Shown one piece after another: positions 1 to 9,390 of a stretch of 62,238 bases of DNA. This stretch comes from Euzebyales bacterium. GTDB lineage: Bacteria; Actinomycetota; Nitriliruptoria; Euzebyales; JAHELV01. Position 1 is the stretch's first letter; every line of letters begins with the position of its first letter. The notes below the pieces were generated by a model. The model was not told the origin of the DNA and did not search any database. It saw only the letters and a list, made by a program, of their open reading frames with translations. The stretch lies in NCBI GenBank assembly GCA_036374135.1, contig DASUUK010000067.1, forward strand, positions 1-62,238. Direction: 5' to 3'. The translations under genes were made by a program, and so were the position numbers.

Positions 1-143
1 GCCTCGAGACCGACCGCACCACGCCCTCGACCCTCGTAGGACGCCCGCCACCGTTGTAGGTCGGGTGGAAGCCAGTTCTCGCCGCGCTGCCACCGCGCGA
101 TCACTTCTTCCCATGTGCTGGGCATCTCGTTGAGCGTCGCCAT
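1..143 (-). CDS. Hypothetical protein, N-terminal fragment leaving the window
   Basis: An open frame starts with ATG at 143 and runs leftwards off the window (47 codons visible). The visible protein begins MATLNEMPSTWEEVIARWQR and is rich in Trp, Glu and Arg, with a hydrophilic, probably helical N-terminus. No SD is obvious upstream. Codon use has the strong third-position G/C typical of the neighbours, and no stop occurs in frame. I do not recognise the family, and the rest of the gene lies outside the window. Confidence 0.55.
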   Translation of the reverse strand, partial: MATLNEMPSTWEEVIARWQRGENWLPPDLQRWRASYEGRGRGAVGLE

Positions 144-367
144 GGCCGGAGGTCGCACATGGCCTGCGTTAGGTGGATCAGGCAACTCACCTGCCATAAG
201 ACCACCGACGTTCTGACTAGTTCCTCTTTCGCAGGCTCCTGCGGTCTGTTACACCTGATGCCGGAGCGTCGCGAAGGGCTCGCAGGGTGGGCGGCCAGCG
301 ATGCGGTCGACCCCCTCCGGCACCTGGCGCGACATTTAGGCGCATGACGGCAAGGGGGCGTGGTGTG

Positions 368-1513
368 ATGACGATCCGACGACGTACGTTCGTGCTCTGG
401 CTGTGCATCGCGGCGGTGCTGCTGGTCGCAGCACCGGTGGCCGCACAGGTACCCCAGAGCACGCCGAACGGTCCGTGGCCCACTGACGAACAGACGATCT
501 CGTTGGAGGGCCTGCGCAGCTACGAGCAGCTGTGGTCGACGCTCGAGCAGATCGAGGCGACGGCGAAGGGTGCCTTCGATCTGTCACCCGCGCCGCGCCA
601 GAGCAACCTCGGGCGCGACATCCCGGTCGTGACGATCGGCGACGGCGACAAGGACATCATGATCATCGCCCAGCAGCACGGCGACGAGTACGTCGTGAGT
701 GACGCGATGATCGACCTGGTGCGGACGCTGTCGAACAACTCGGCGGCCTCACGCGCCATCCGTGACGAGGTCACCCTGACCGTGGTTCCCAGGGTCAACG
801 TCGACGGCTTCGACGGCGACGTGACCGATGCCTTCGGCAACACGACGCCGTGGCGCCAGAACTACGACCCGTTCTGCGTCGAGGGCCCGTGTCCGCCCTT
901 CTACCAGCGCGGACGCGGCTACGACATCAACCGCTACCACTCGTACTTCCCCGAGGCGGACGTGGATCCGTACGACCCGAGCCAGCCGAACCCGGTGCCC
1001 GAGGCGCTGGCGATGCGGCTGCTGTTCGACGAGCGCGACCCGCTGGTCGTCATCGACTTCCACCACCAGGGCTCCTACGTCGACGACGACGGGGACCTGA
1101 TCACGGGTTCGACGCTGTGGCCGAACGCCACCGAGGCCGCTGCCGACCTGGGGGTCGAGGCGCAGTTCGCCGAAGCGGTCGAGCTGGCCAAGCGGGTCGT
1201 ATCCACCATGGTCACCGAGCTCGACCAGTACGGCTACGCGAACATCACCAAGTACCCGGGGACGACGACGCCCGGCATCGCCCGCAACGCGTACGGGCTG
1301 CTCGGCGCGGGGTCGGTCCTGTTCGAGATGCGGGGCGGCATCGGGCAGAAGTCCAACGGCTACATCACCCGCACGGCGTACAACGCGGCCCTGTCCGTGG
1401 TGAGCGCGCTGGCGGACGACTCGCTGTTCTCCGCCGACATCGGCGTCGCCGAGTCCCTGCCGGAGCGCGGCGACTTCATCAGTGCCCCGAACGACGAGGA
1501 GCACGCGGGCTGA
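368..1513 (+). CDS. Secreted M14-family zinc metallocarboxypeptidase-like protein
   Basis: Predicted extracytoplasmic peptidase of the carboxypeptidase A fold (M14), 381 aa. A signal peptide spans residues 1-26 (RRR, then a hydrophobic core ending PVAAQ). The zinc motif HGDE is at 104-107. It is followed by the family landmarks RVNVDG, DINRY (usual DLNR), the third zinc-ligand region DFHHQGSYVDDDG, and a late catalytic-Glu region FEMRGG. An ATG 81 bases upstream is in frame but adds a hydrophilic leader. The ATG at 368 follows a purine-rich AAGGGGG stretch and puts the signal peptide first. Substrate unknown. The gene stands alone, followed by decayed sequence. Confidence 0.85.
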   Translation: MTIRRRTFVLWLCIAAVLLVAAPVAAQVPQSTPNGPWPTDEQTISLEGLRSYEQLWSTLEQIEATAKGAFDLSPAPRQSNLGRDIPVVTIGDGDKDIMIIAQQHGDEYVVSDAMIDLVRTLSNNSAASRAIRDEVTLTVVPRVNVDGFDGDVTDAFGNTTPWRQNYDPFCVEGPCPPFYQRGRGYDINRYHSYFPEADVDPYDPSQPNPVPEALAMRLLFDERDPLVVIDFHHQGSYVDDDGDLITGSTLWPNATEAAADLGVEAQFAEAVELAKRVVSTMVTELDQYGYANITKYPGTTTPGIARNAYGLLGAGSVLFEMRGGIGQKSNGYITRTAYNAALSVVSALADDSLFSADIGVAESLPERGDFISAPNDEEHAG

Positions 1514-1579
1514 TCCATCGGCGCACCGGTCCCCGGCGGCAACCGCCGGGGACCGCGTGTGTGGGGGGGCGATCTCGGC

Positions 1580-2096
1580 AGGCGGGCGGTGGGGATGCGC
1601 CCCGACGACTGGACGTTCTGCACCTAACGCGGCCACAACCACACGTTGGGGCGGGGCGCGCGATGGCGGATCGTGGGCGCGCACCTGCCATCCGACCGTT
1701 CGGCGGCGTACGGGCTCGAGCCGATCCTGCTGGACGGCAACAACGTCGAGGTCACCGACGAGCGCATCGGCGGCGCGATCGCGAAGGCACGCCAGGGGCG
1801 GTGGCCCGACCCTGATCGAGGCCCGAGACCTACCGGCACAGCGGTCACTCGCGGGCCGATCCCGGCAAGCACCGCCGCAGGAGGAGGTCGACTCATGGCT
1901 GGCGCGACCCGATCGCGGCCAACCGCGAGCAGTTGCTGTCCGACGGCGTCGACGCCGCGGCGTTGGACCAGATCGACGTCGACGCGGCCGAGGAGGTCGA
2001 CGCCGCGGAGGCCGAGGCGTCGGCGGCGCCACCACCGGATCCCTCGGTGACCACCACGGAGTGTGGGCGGATGGAGGCTCGTCATGGCGGAACTGA
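1580..2096 (+). pseudogene. Decayed thiamine-diphosphate dehydrogenase E1 alpha subunit
   Basis: Pieces of a pyruvate/acetoin-dehydrogenase E1 alpha chain can be read in order but in different frames. GMRPDDWTFCT then a TAA stop at 1625-1627 (where TYRGH needs TAC) and RGHNHTLGRGA come first. Next is AAYGLEPILLDGNNVEV with IGGAIAKARQG, then GPTLIEA, TYRHSGHSRADPGKHR, and the C-terminus RDPIAANREQLLSDGVDAAA. The ThDP-binding GDG region expected between the first two blocks is absent. So there is at least one nonsense codon, several frameshifts and a large deletion. The old stop overlaps the start of the E1 beta relic, as in an intact operon. Naming rests on recalled family motifs. Confidence 0.75.
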
Positions 2097-2237
2097 GCTG
2101 CCGCGAGGCCCCTGGACCTCCGCACGTTGTCGGAGTCGGTCGTCAAGACGAGCCGGCTCGTCACCGCGGACGACCTGGAGGACCGGACGATCCCCACCGT
2201 CGACCGGGTCGTCGAGACGGTCCGCCGCCTGCGGTGA
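2084..2237 (+). pseudogene. Decayed E1 beta subunit: N- and C-terminal ends joined by a deletion
   Basis: ATG at 2084 starts MAELSCREA, the usual opening of E1 beta chains (MAEITYREA type). Only 28 bases later, in another frame, comes LDLRTLSESVVKTSRLVTAD and then IPTVDRVVETVRRLR ending at TGA 2235-2237. This matches the DLRTL...TGRL... and final DRIVEAVR segments of E1 beta. Nearly the whole middle of the protein (about 270 residues in relatives) is missing. The remnant sits directly behind the E1 alpha relic, so the pair decayed as one locus. Confidence 0.65.
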
Positions 2238-2308
2238 ACGCCCTGGGGCGATCGCTTGACTCGTCCCCTGGGGGAGACGGCACGTTAGGGTCGGCAAGGG
2301 AGGAACCC

Positions 2309-3133
2309 ATGGACCTGCTCGTCCCCATCGGCCGGTTCTCGGAGATGACCCGACTCACGGTCAAGGCGCTGCGGCTCTACGCCGAGTCCGGCCTGCTGCC
2401 GCCCGCGCACGTCGACCCGTTGTCCGGCTACCGCTACTATCGCCTCGGCCAGGCGAACCGCGCAGAGGCCATCAGGATCCTGCGCGGGGTCGACATGCCG
2501 CTGTCGGAGATCGCCGAGGTGCTGGCCACCGACGAGCCCGAGCTGATCCGCAAGCAGCTGGATCGCCATCGGGATCGTCTGGCCGCACGACTGGCCGATG
2601 ACGAGCGCAGGCTGCGGTTTCTCGAACGTCTCATCGAACGAGGAGAGGGAGTCATGCCGTACGACGTCGAGCTGAAGGAGACCCGACCCGAGACCGTCGC
2701 CACGGTGCGCCGCCACACCGACCTGGCGGGCATCGGCGCCGCGCTGGACGAGGGCTTCGCGACGGTCGTGCACGCGGTCGGCAGCGCCGGTGGCACGCCG
2801 GTCGGGACGCCGTTCGTCGTCTACCACGCCGTCATCGACGAGTTCACGGCCGGTGACATCGACATCTGTGTGCCCATCGCGGCTGACGTCGAGATCGAAG
2901 GGGACGTCGATCGTGTCGACGTGCCTGCCCAGCGCGTCGCGAGCACCGTGCACCGTGGCCCGTACGACGAGCTCTCGCCCGCCTACCACACGCTCACCGG
3001 GTGGATCGCCGAGCACGGCCACCAGATGGCGGGCCCTCCGCGGGAGCGCTACCTCAACGACCCGCGGGAGGTGCCGCCCGAGGACCTGCTGACCGAGGTG
3101 CAGTGGCCCGTCACGACGGACCCGTCGGCGTGA
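2309..3133 (+). CDS. MerR-family regulator with GyrI-like effector-binding domain
   Basis: DNA-binding regulator of the BmrR type, 274 aa. The N-terminal winged helix (residues 4-72) has IGRFSEMTRLTVKALRLYAE and SGYRYYR. A coiled-coil linker rich in Arg/Glu spans about 80-120. A GyrI-like ligand domain (about 125-270) ends in the conserved YLNDPREVPPEDLLTEVQWP. Such proteins usually sense amphipathic drugs and activate efflux genes; no target is visible next to it. The start at 2309 follows GGGAGG with 5 bases spacing. The open frame extends upstream to 2063, but that part is relic sequence. Confidence 0.85.
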   Translation: MDLLVPIGRFSEMTRLTVKALRLYAESGLLPPAHVDPLSGYRYYRLGQANRAEAIRILRGVDMPLSEIAEVLATDEPELIRKQLDRHRDRLAARLADDERRLRFLERLIERGEGVMPYDVELKETRPETVATVRRHTDLAGIGAALDEGFATVVHAVGSAGGTPVGTPFVVYHAVIDEFTAGDIDICVPIAADVEIEGDVDRVDVPAQRVASTVHRGPYDELSPAYHTLTGWIAEHGHQMAGPPRERYLNDPREVPPEDLLTEVQWPVTTDPSA

Positions 3134-3163
3134 GCAGTCCGCGGCCGCCGATCGCTACGGGAC

Positions 3164-4342
3164 TCAGCCGAGCGCCTTGTGGAGATCGGCGACCAGGTCG
3201 TCGGGGTCCTCGATCCCCACCGACAGGCGGATCAGGTCCCCGGCGACCTCCAGCGGCGACCCGGCGACGGACTGGTGGGTCATGCGGCCCGGATGCTCGA
3301 CGAGCGACTCGACGCCACCCAACGACTCGGCCAGCGTGAACACCTCGAAGCGCCGGCACGCCGCGAGCGCCGCCTGCTCGTCAGTGACGCGGAACGACAC
3401 CATCGCGCCATAGTCCCGCATCTGCCGCGTCGCGATGTCGTGACCCGGATGCGTCGGCAGGCCCGGCCACAGCACGGCGCGGACGGCATCCAGCTCCGAC
3501 AACGCCGCGGCGACGGCACGGGCGTTGTCGCAGTGTGCCCGCATGCGCACAGCGAGCGTCTTGAGCCCACGCAGCACCAGCCACGCGTCCCACGGTCCCG
3601 GCACGGCGCCAACCGCGTTCTGCAGGAAGCGCACGTGTTCGGCCAGGCGATCGTTGCTGGTCACCACCGCGCCGCCGACCACGTCGCTGTGGCCGCCCAG
3701 GTACTTGGTGGTCGAGTGCGTCACGACGTCGGCACCCAGTGCGAGCGGTTGCTGCAGGTAGGGCGTGGCGAACGTGTTGTCGACGACGACCAGCGCACCA
3801 CGGTCGTGGGCGAGCTCGGAGAGACGCGCGATGTCGAACACATTCATCAACGGGTTCGTCGGCGTCTCGATCCACACGAGGGTCGTCTCGTCGCGCCATG
3901 CCGTCGCGACCGCATCGGCGTCGGACAGGTCGACCGGATCGAAGGCCAGGCCCCACGGTTCGTGGACGCGTGAGAACTGCCGGTACGTGCCGCCGTAGAC
4001 GTCGTTGGCCATCAGCACGTGGTCACCCGGTTCGAGCGTCCGCAGCACGGCGTCGCCGGCGGCCAGGCCCGAGCTGAACGCGACGCCGTATCGTCCACGC
4101 TCGAGCGACGCCAGCGCGGTCTCGAGCGCGTCACGGGTCGGGTTGGCGCTGCGGGCGTAGTCCCAGCCGGCGTGCTCGCCCACCGCCGACTGGGCGAACG
4201 TGGACGTCTGGTACACGGGCACGGTGACTGCACCCGTGCGCGGTTCCGGATCCTGACCAGCGTGGATCGCGCGCGTCGCGAACCCCGCGCCGCTCCAGTC
4301 GGAGGCGGTGTGCGGCGTCCTGCCCTCGGTGCCTGCGGACAT
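3164..4342 (-). CDS. metB: Cystathionine gamma-synthase / gamma-lyase (PLP enzyme)
   Basis: Cys/Met-metabolism PLP enzyme of 392 aa, the normal length. The PLP lysine is K213 in HSTTKYLGGHSD. The family elements YARSANPTR, SSGLAAG, ETPTNPLMNVFDI and VDNTFATPYLQQP are all present. It makes cystathionine from an O-acyl-homoserine and cysteine, or cleaves it to cysteine. Sequence alone does not separate the two. It lies 17 bases downstream of the cystathionine beta-synthase gene on the same strand. That arrangement fits either a reversible transsulfuration unit or a lyase completing reverse transsulfuration. SD GAGGAG precedes the ATG by 7 bases. Confidence 0.9.
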   Translation of the reverse strand: MSAGTEGRTPHTASDWSGAGFATRAIHAGQDPEPRTGAVTVPVYQTSTFAQSAVGEHAGWDYARSANPTRDALETALASLERGRYGVAFSSGLAAGDAVLRTLEPGDHVLMANDVYGGTYRQFSRVHEPWGLAFDPVDLSDADAVATAWRDETTLVWIETPTNPLMNVFDIARLSELAHDRGALVVVDNTFATPYLQQPLALGADVVTHSTTKYLGGHSDVVGGAVVTSNDRLAEHVRFLQNAVGAVPGPWDAWLVLRGLKTLAVRMRAHCDNARAVAAALSELDAVRAVLWPGLPTHPGHDIATRQMRDYGAMVSFRVTDEQAALAACRRFEVFTLAESLGGVESLVEHPGRMTHQSVAGSPLEVAGDLIRLSVGIEDPDDLVADLHKALG

Positions 4343-4359
4343 GTGTCACTCCTCGCGGA

Positions 4360-5733
4360 TCAGTCGGGCCGGACCAGGTAGTCGAGGACGTCGGCGCGGG
4401 TCAGCACCGCCGAGGGCACCGGACCGTCACAGACGATCACGGCCTGCCACTCCGACGAGAACGACGACATGACCGCATCGACCGTCTCGCGCTGATCGAC
4501 CATCGGCAGCGGCTCGTCCATCACATCCGCGACCGTCGCGTCGAGCATCTCGGGCTGCCGGTACACGCGCTCGAGCAGGCCCCGCTCCCGGATGCTGCCG
4601 ATGACGTCGTCGCGTGACGCAAGTTCGTCGGTCTTGACGACCGGCATCTGGCTGACGTCGAACTCGTGCAGGATCGCGATCGCCTGACGCACCGACTCGT
4701 CGGGGTGCATGTGGACGATGGACGGCAGTCGCGACGCCTTCGCGGCCACGACGTCCGCGAGCCGGGTGCCCGCCCCGCGCCTGCTGAGGAACCCGTTGGA
4801 GATCATCCAGTCGTCGTTGTAGATCTTCGACAGGTAGTTGCGTCCCGAGTCCGGCAGCAGGACGACGATGACGGCATCGGCCGGATACTCGGCGGCCACC
4901 TCGCGAGCGGCGTAGGCGGCGGTGCCACACGAACCGCCGATCAGCATGCCTTCGGTGCGCGTGATCTCGCGCGCCGTGAGGAACGAGTCACGGTCGCTGA
5001 CCGTGACGTACCGGTCGACGACCGAGGGATCGAACGTCTCGGGCCAGAAGTCCTCGCCGACGCCCTCCGTCAGGTACGGGTGCACATCGTCGTCGGAGTA
5101 GATCGAACCCTTCGGATCGGCCCCCACGATCTGCACGCGGGGGTTGCGGCGCTTGAGGTAGCGCCCGGTGCCGGTGATGGTGCCACCCGTCCCGACGCCG
5201 GCGACGAAGACGTCGATGCGCCCATCCGTCTGGTCCCAGATCTCCGGCCCGGTGGTGGCCTCGTGCGCGTCCGGGTTGTGCCGGTTGAAGTACTGGTTGG
5301 GCTGGAACGCGCCAGGGATCTCACGCGCCAACCGGTCGGCGGTCCGGTAGTAGCTGCGCGGATCATCGGGTTCGACCGCCGTCGGGCAGACGACGACCTC
5401 GGCACCGTAGGCGCGCAGGAGGTCGACCTTCTCCTGGCTCATCTTGTCGGGCATGACGAACACGCACCGGTAGTCCCGTTGTGCGGCCACGATCGCGAGT
5501 CCAACGCCGGTGTTGCCGCTGGTCGGCTCGACGATCGTCCCGCCGGGACGCAGGTGGCCGTCGCGCTCGGCGGCCGCGACCATCGCCAGGCCGATGCGGT
5601 CCTTGACGCTCCCCCCGGGGTTCAGGAACTCGACCTTGGCGAGGATCGTCGGTGGGACCGACGCCGAGAAGCGTTCCATCCGCACCAGCGGCGTGTTGCC
5701 GACGAGGTCGACGAGGGAGTCCACGGTCTGCAC
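4360..5733 (-). CDS. cbs: Cystathionine beta-synthase with C-terminal CBS pair
   Basis: PLP enzyme condensing serine (or O-acetylserine) with homocysteine, 457 aa. The catalytic domain (about 1-325) has PLP lysine K44 in NPGGSVKDRIG, the TSGNTG phosphate loop and GTGGTI. Residues about 335-455 form a CBS-domain pair, normally an adenosyl-ligand regulatory module. I place the start at GTG 5733 because AAGGAGGT lies 7 bases upstream. The longer ATG start at 5757 would put that SD inside the gene. First gene of a two-gene unit with the gamma-synthase/lyase. Confidence 0.9.
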   Translation of the reverse strand: MQTVDSLVDLVGNTPLVRMERFSASVPPTILAKVEFLNPGGSVKDRIGLAMVAAAERDGHLRPGGTIVEPTSGNTGVGLAIVAAQRDYRCVFVMPDKMSQEKVDLLRAYGAEVVVCPTAVEPDDPRSYYRTADRLAREIPGAFQPNQYFNRHNPDAHEATTGPEIWDQTDGRIDVFVAGVGTGGTITGTGRYLKRRNPRVQIVGADPKGSIYSDDDVHPYLTEGVGEDFWPETFDPSVVDRYVTVSDRDSFLTAREITRTEGMLIGGSCGTAAYAAREVAAEYPADAVIVVLLPDSGRNYLSKIYNDDWMISNGFLSRRGAGTRLADVVAAKASRLPSIVHMHPDESVRQAIAILHEFDVSQMPVVKTDELASRDDVIGSIRERGLLERVYRQPEMLDATVADVMDEPLPMVDQRETVDAVMSSFSSEWQAVIVCDGPVPSAVLTRADVLDYLVRPD

Positions 5734-5814
5734 TGACCCCACCTCCTTGGGGCGCAAGCCTACTCGCGGTGCACGACGTCCCCATGCGCGACCGGACGGC
5801 GCCGGTACCTGCGT

Positions 5815-6540
5815 TCAGCGGGTGACCTGGGCCGCGGGCAGGTGCGCGACGTCACCGAAGCCGGTCATGCCGAAGGCCACGGCGTGGGCGACCTTCTTCG
5901 TGCGCAGCGTGGCGATCGACGTGTGCGCGGACTCGAACCGGTCCCACTCCCACGGCGTCGGCGACAGCCCCAGCAGGTGGCCGAGCGCCACGGCGTTGGT
6001 GCCACCGTGCGCGACGAACAGGATGGTCACGTCGTCGGGCTCGCTCCACAGATCCGGGTGGTCATCGTCGGTGACGATGGGCCGCGCGCCGTGCGCGGCG
6101 AGGGCACCGGTCAGCCCACTGGTCACCCGGTGGTGGAAGCGGTGGACCGACTCGCCGCCAGGCAGGCCGTCCCACAGGTCGTCGATCGCGCGGAGGTTGA
6201 ACTTCTCGAACATCGCCTCGAGGTGATCGACCGGGCTGCCGTCCCACTCGGGCGGGGACGTGATCTCGTGCATCCAGTCGTGCGTGACCGGTGCGAGACC
6301 CAGTCGGTCCACCAGCGGGGCCGCGGTCTGCTGGGCGCGCACCATCGGCGACACCCACAGTTCGTCGACCCGCCCCCAGTCGCGCTCGGCGAGCATCCGT
6401 GCCTGCTCGTGCCCGAGCGCCGTGAGCTCCGGGTCGTTGTACATCGCGCCCTCCACGACGTAGGCCGGCTGCGCATGACGGACGAGTCGGAGCAGCACGC
6501 GCACCCCCGGCGGATGTCGACGGACGTGACCGGTCGCCAC
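5815..6540 (-). CDS. Histidine phosphatase family protein
   Basis: Phosphoglycerate-mutase-like phosphohydrolase, 241 aa. The phosphohistidine motif is LVRHAQ with H22. The second catalytic His is in [17 protein letters not shown]. The acidic residue region [12 protein letters not shown] lies between them. It has an insert rich in charged residues around 100-160. Substrate cannot be read from sequence. A GTG at 6504 ([10 protein letters not shown]) is an equally plausible start and gives a 229-aa protein that begins closer to the first strand. No convincing SD for either. Confidence 0.85.
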   Translation of the reverse strand: MATGHVRRHPPGVRVLLRLVRHAQPAYVVEGAMYNDPELTALGHEQARMLAERDWGRVDELWVSPMVRAQQTAAPLVDRLGLAPVTHDWMHEITSPPEWDGSPVDHLEAMFEKFNLRAIDDLWDGLPGGESVHRFHHRVTSGLTGALAAHGARPIVTDDDHPDLWSEPDDVTILFVAHGGTNAVALGHLLGLSPTPWEWDRFESAHTSIATLRTKKVAHAVAFGMTGFGDVAHLPAAQVTR

Positions 6541-6804
6541 GTCCGGTCACGACACGGTAGCGTCGCCGCCCCGCGTCAGCGGGCCACGACACCCCAGGAG
6601 CCAGTGGCGAGCTGGGTGGCGGTCACCGGGCCCGACCCGCGCCTGCGGCGAGCTGTGCGACGGCGCGGTCGTTCAGCCTGCCGCGACAACCGTACGGTTC
6701 GGCGTGTGCGGGCCGGGCGGGTGTCGTGCGTTGACGTCACGTGCGCCCACGATGGTTCACTGGGGCACGACCACCGTCGCAATCGTGTGAAGCGGGGCCA
6801 CCAG

Positions 6805-7845
6805 ATGAGCAACGACGCCTACGTCCAGGTCGGCACGTCGGGCCTGTTCGTCCATCGTGTCGGGCTCGGCACGATGCAGTTCGGCTGGTCGATCGACGCG
6901 GCGGCGGCGTTCGACGTCCTCGACGCGTACGTGGAGGCCGGCGGCAACTTCGTCGACACGGCCGACGTGTACAGCTCGTGGTCGGCCGACATGGGTGGAC
7001 CGCCGAACAACGGAGGGGTGTCGGAGGAGATCATCGGGCGGTGGATCGCGAGGCGCGGCAACCGCGACGACCTGGTGATCGCCACCAAGGTCCGCGGCGC
7101 GATGGGCGAGCGCTTCTCGCAGGGTCGCGACACCCGGCATCAGCGTGAGGGCCTGTCGCGCGGCTGGATCACCCGCGCGTGCGAGGACAGCCTCCGCCGA
7201 CTGGGCGTCGACCACATCGACCTCTACCAGGCGCACTGGATCGACCCGCTCGTGCCGATCGAGGAGACGCTGGCGGCGTTCACTGACCTGGTACGTGCCG
7301 GCAAGGTGCGCTACATCGGCTGCTCGAACTACAGCGCCTGGCGGATCGTCGAGTCGCTGTGGGCGGCCGATCACCACGGCTACGAGCGCTACGTCAGCCT
7401 GCAACCGGAGTACCACCTGCTCGACCCCACGCGCGGTGACGTCGAACGTGAGCTCGCACCCGTCTGCCAGCGCCATGGCATCGGGATCATCCCGTACAGC
7501 CCGTTGGCAGGCGGTCTGTTGACCGGCAAGTACCGTCGCGGCGAGCCACTGCCTGACAGCGTCCGCGCGGAAGAGAACCGGGACAAGTGGCTCACGGACA
7601 AGAACTGGGACGTCATCGAGACGTTGGTCGCTGTCGCCGAGCGCAACGGCATGTCGCCCGCGTCCGCGACGATCAACTGGCTGCGTTCCAAGCCGTGGGT
7701 CAGCGCGCCGGTCATCGGCGCGAACCACCCGGACCAGCTGCGCGACACGCTCTCGGACCTCGACAGCCCGCTGGCGCCCGAGGACATCGCCGCGCTCGAC
7801 GCGGTCAGCGACTTCCGTCGCCCCCGCGCATCCCGGGAGATCTGA
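6805..7845 (+). CDS. Aldo/keto reductase
   Basis: NADPH-dependent (beta/alpha)8 reductase, 346 aa. The tetrad is visible: D51 and Y56 ([12 protein letters not shown]), K95 (VIATKVRG) and H144 (LYQAHWID). The cofactor-binding part has [26 protein letters not shown] and a late GANHPDQL. It belongs to the YajO/YghZ-like group that often reduces aldehydes and sugars. The frame is open far upstream, but coding character starts at the ATG of [10 protein letters not shown]; only a weak GGGG precedes it. A second reductase of this family lies at 32664. Confidence 0.88.
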   Translation: MSNDAYVQVGTSGLFVHRVGLGTMQFGWSIDAAAAFDVLDAYVEAGGNFVDTADVYSSWSADMGGPPNNGGVSEEIIGRWIARRGNRDDLVIATKVRGAMGERFSQGRDTRHQREGLSRGWITRACEDSLRRLGVDHIDLYQAHWIDPLVPIEETLAAFTDLVRAGKVRYIGCSNYSAWRIVESLWAADHHGYERYVSLQPEYHLLDPTRGDVERELAPVCQRHGIGIIPYSPLAGGLLTGKYRRGEPLPDSVRAEENRDKWLTDKNWDVIETLVAVAERNGMSPASATINWLRSKPWVSAPVIGANHPDQLRDTLSDLDSPLAPEDIAALDAVSDFRRPRASREI

Positions 7846-7975
7846 CGTACCCGGTCCGGCGCTTCGCCGCCGACGGCTCGAACCCTCGCGCGAGCACCAC
7901 GCCCGACTCGGATGGACCGGCGACCGCCATGGCATCATGACGGCGTTCCGGCCCACGAAGGACAGGCACCGCGGC

Positions 7976-8278
7976 ATGACCCTCGAGATCGCCATCATCG
8001 ATGTCACCGAGGGCGAGGAGGATGCGTTCGTCACGGCGTTCGGGCACGGCCGCGAGGTGATCGCCGCCTCGGAAGGCTGCCGGTCCGTCCGGATGACGCG
8101 CGGTGTCGAGTCCCCGTCGCGGTTCGTCCTGCTCGTCGAGTGGGACTCCGTCGAGGCGCACGAGGCGTTCCGCGCCAGTGACCGGTTCGGCGAGTGGCGC
8201 GGCCACGTGGGCCCGCACTTCGCTGCCGCGCCGGTCGTGGAGCACTTCGAGGACGTCGGCGGCGGAGGCGCCACGTGA
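7976..8278 (+). CDS. Antibiotic biosynthesis monooxygenase (ABM) domain protein
   Basis: Small ferredoxin-like protein of 100 aa, the standard length for this family. MTLEIAIIDVTEGEEDAFVT is the first beta-alpha unit, SEGCRSVRMTRGVESPSRFV the central strands, and VEWDSVEAHEAF the conserved second half. Members are cofactor-free oxygenases, heme-degrading enzymes or structural proteins, so the activity is open. An ATG 39 bases upstream is in frame but adds a basic non-family leader. It ends 7 bases before the NUDIX gene, so the two are probably cotranscribed. Confidence 0.8.
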   Translation: MTLEIAIIDVTEGEEDAFVTAFGHGREVIAASEGCRSVRMTRGVESPSRFVLLVEWDSVEAHEAFRASDRFGEWRGHVGPHFAAAPVVEHFEDVGGGGAT

Positions 8279-8285
8279 TGGCGGC

Positions 8286-9044
8286 GTGGTGACGCGCGGC
8301 GCCCGTCCGGCGTCGACCGTCCTCGTGGCGCGCGACGGCGACGACGGCATCGAGATCTACATGCAGCGTCGTCCGGCGAGCATGGCGTTCGTGGGCGGCC
8401 TGTGGGTGTTCCCGGGTGGCCGCGTCGACGACGCGGACGGCGACCCGGTGATCGACGCGTGGTGGGACGGCCCCTCGCCCGCTGTGTGGGCGGGTGTGAT
8501 GGACGTCGCGGTTCCGCTCGCCAGGGGGCACGTCGTGGCGGCGTACCGCGAGACGTTCGAGGAGTCGGGGATCCTGCTGGCTGCCAGCTCCCCGCCGTCC
8601 GACGACCTGGCCGAGGCGCGCCGGGCGCTGCTCGACGACGAGGCGACGTTCGCGGAGGTGGTCCACCGGCTCGGCGTCCGGCTCGACACCGCACTGCTGC
8701 GCTACTGGGACTGGTGGGTCACACCCGCATCCGAACCCCGCCGCTACGACACCCGGTTCTTCGTGGCCCGGCTGCCCGCGGACGCGACCGTCACGCCGCA
8801 TGACGACGAGGTGATCGAGGAGCGTTGGGCCGTCGTCGGCGACGCCGACGACCTCGCCATGATCGCGCCCACATTCCACACATTCCGGAGCGCCCAGGCG
8901 CACCCGTCCGTCGATGCGCTGCTGGCCGCGGCCGCCGCGCGGTCGATCGCCAAGGTCCAGCCGGTCATCACCGATGGCTGGGTCGTGTTGCCGTCCGGCG
9001 ATCGCTACCGGTTGCCGTCCGGACCATCTGACCACCCTGGCTGA
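8286..9044 (+). CDS. NUDIX hydrolase
   Basis: Nucleoside-diphosphate-linked hydrolase, 252 aa. FVGGLWVFPGGRVDDADGD opens the NUDIX segment, and after an insert of about 30 residues comes the metal-binding helix YRETFEESGILL (RExxEEsG). The insert between the glycine and the REx2EE half resembles the NUDT19/RppH-like long form that can hydrolyse CoA esters. Start: tandem GTG codons at 8286 and 8289. The ATG at 8278 is followed by an early stop. GGAGG lies inside the end of the ABM gene, which suggests translational linkage. Confidence 0.85.
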   Translation: MVTRGARPASTVLVARDGDDGIEIYMQRRPASMAFVGGLWVFPGGRVDDADGDPVIDAWWDGPSPAVWAGVMDVAVPLARGHVVAAYRETFEESGILLAASSPPSDDLAEARRALLDDEATFAEVVHRLGVRLDTALLRYWDWWVTPASEPRRYDTRFFVARLPADATVTPHDDEVIEERWAVVGDADDLAMIAPTFHTFRSAQAHPSVDALLAAAAARSIAKVQPVITDGWVVLPSGDRYRLPSGPSDHPG

Positions 9045-9253
9045 CCCGCCTGTGCGGCTCTGCGGTCTTGGCCTGCGCCCTCGTGGCCGTCCGCGCTCCG
9101 TTGCCGGTGCGAGCATCCTCATTGGTTCGGTCACCGGCGAATCGGTCAGCGGACGGGACGATGTTCGGCATCCCGTCACGTTCAACGAAGGAGGTCGGCG
9201 GTGAAGGCCCACTGCGCGCCGCGAGCGTGCGCAGCACTGGTCCGACGACCGGG

Positions 9254-9390
9254 ACCAGGCAAGCGCTGGGGTTCTGGGCCGCGCTGGCACAGGTGTTCCC
9301 CACGACTCGGATCCAGCGCTGCTGGGTGCTCGTTTCTTGGCCAAGGTCTTGCTCACCGCACTTCCATGGTGGATGCTTCCCGTCGGTGAG
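9254..9390 (+). mobile_element. IS256-family transposase remnant
   Basis: In the + frame around 9254-9328 one reads QALGFWAALAQVFPTTRIQRCWV. This corresponds to the LGFWKALREVFPTTREQRCWVHK block of mutator-type (IS256) transposases, just before the usual ANVLDALPK region. The next block is recognisable only weakly after a frame change (FLAKVLTALP). No full transposase, inverted repeats or target duplication is visible. The rest of 9045-9740 holds no gene I can support. The relic borders the lower-GC gene at 9.8 kb. Confidence 0.65.

Noticed and set aside
159-347. A 62-aa ORF upstream of the M14 peptidase
   Set aside because: No SD, no family features and overlap with the promoter region of the next gene.
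5842-7845. A 667-aa ORF on the + strand
   Set aside because: Its first 321 codons are antisense to the histidine phosphatase; only the part from 6805 is an aldo/keto reductase.
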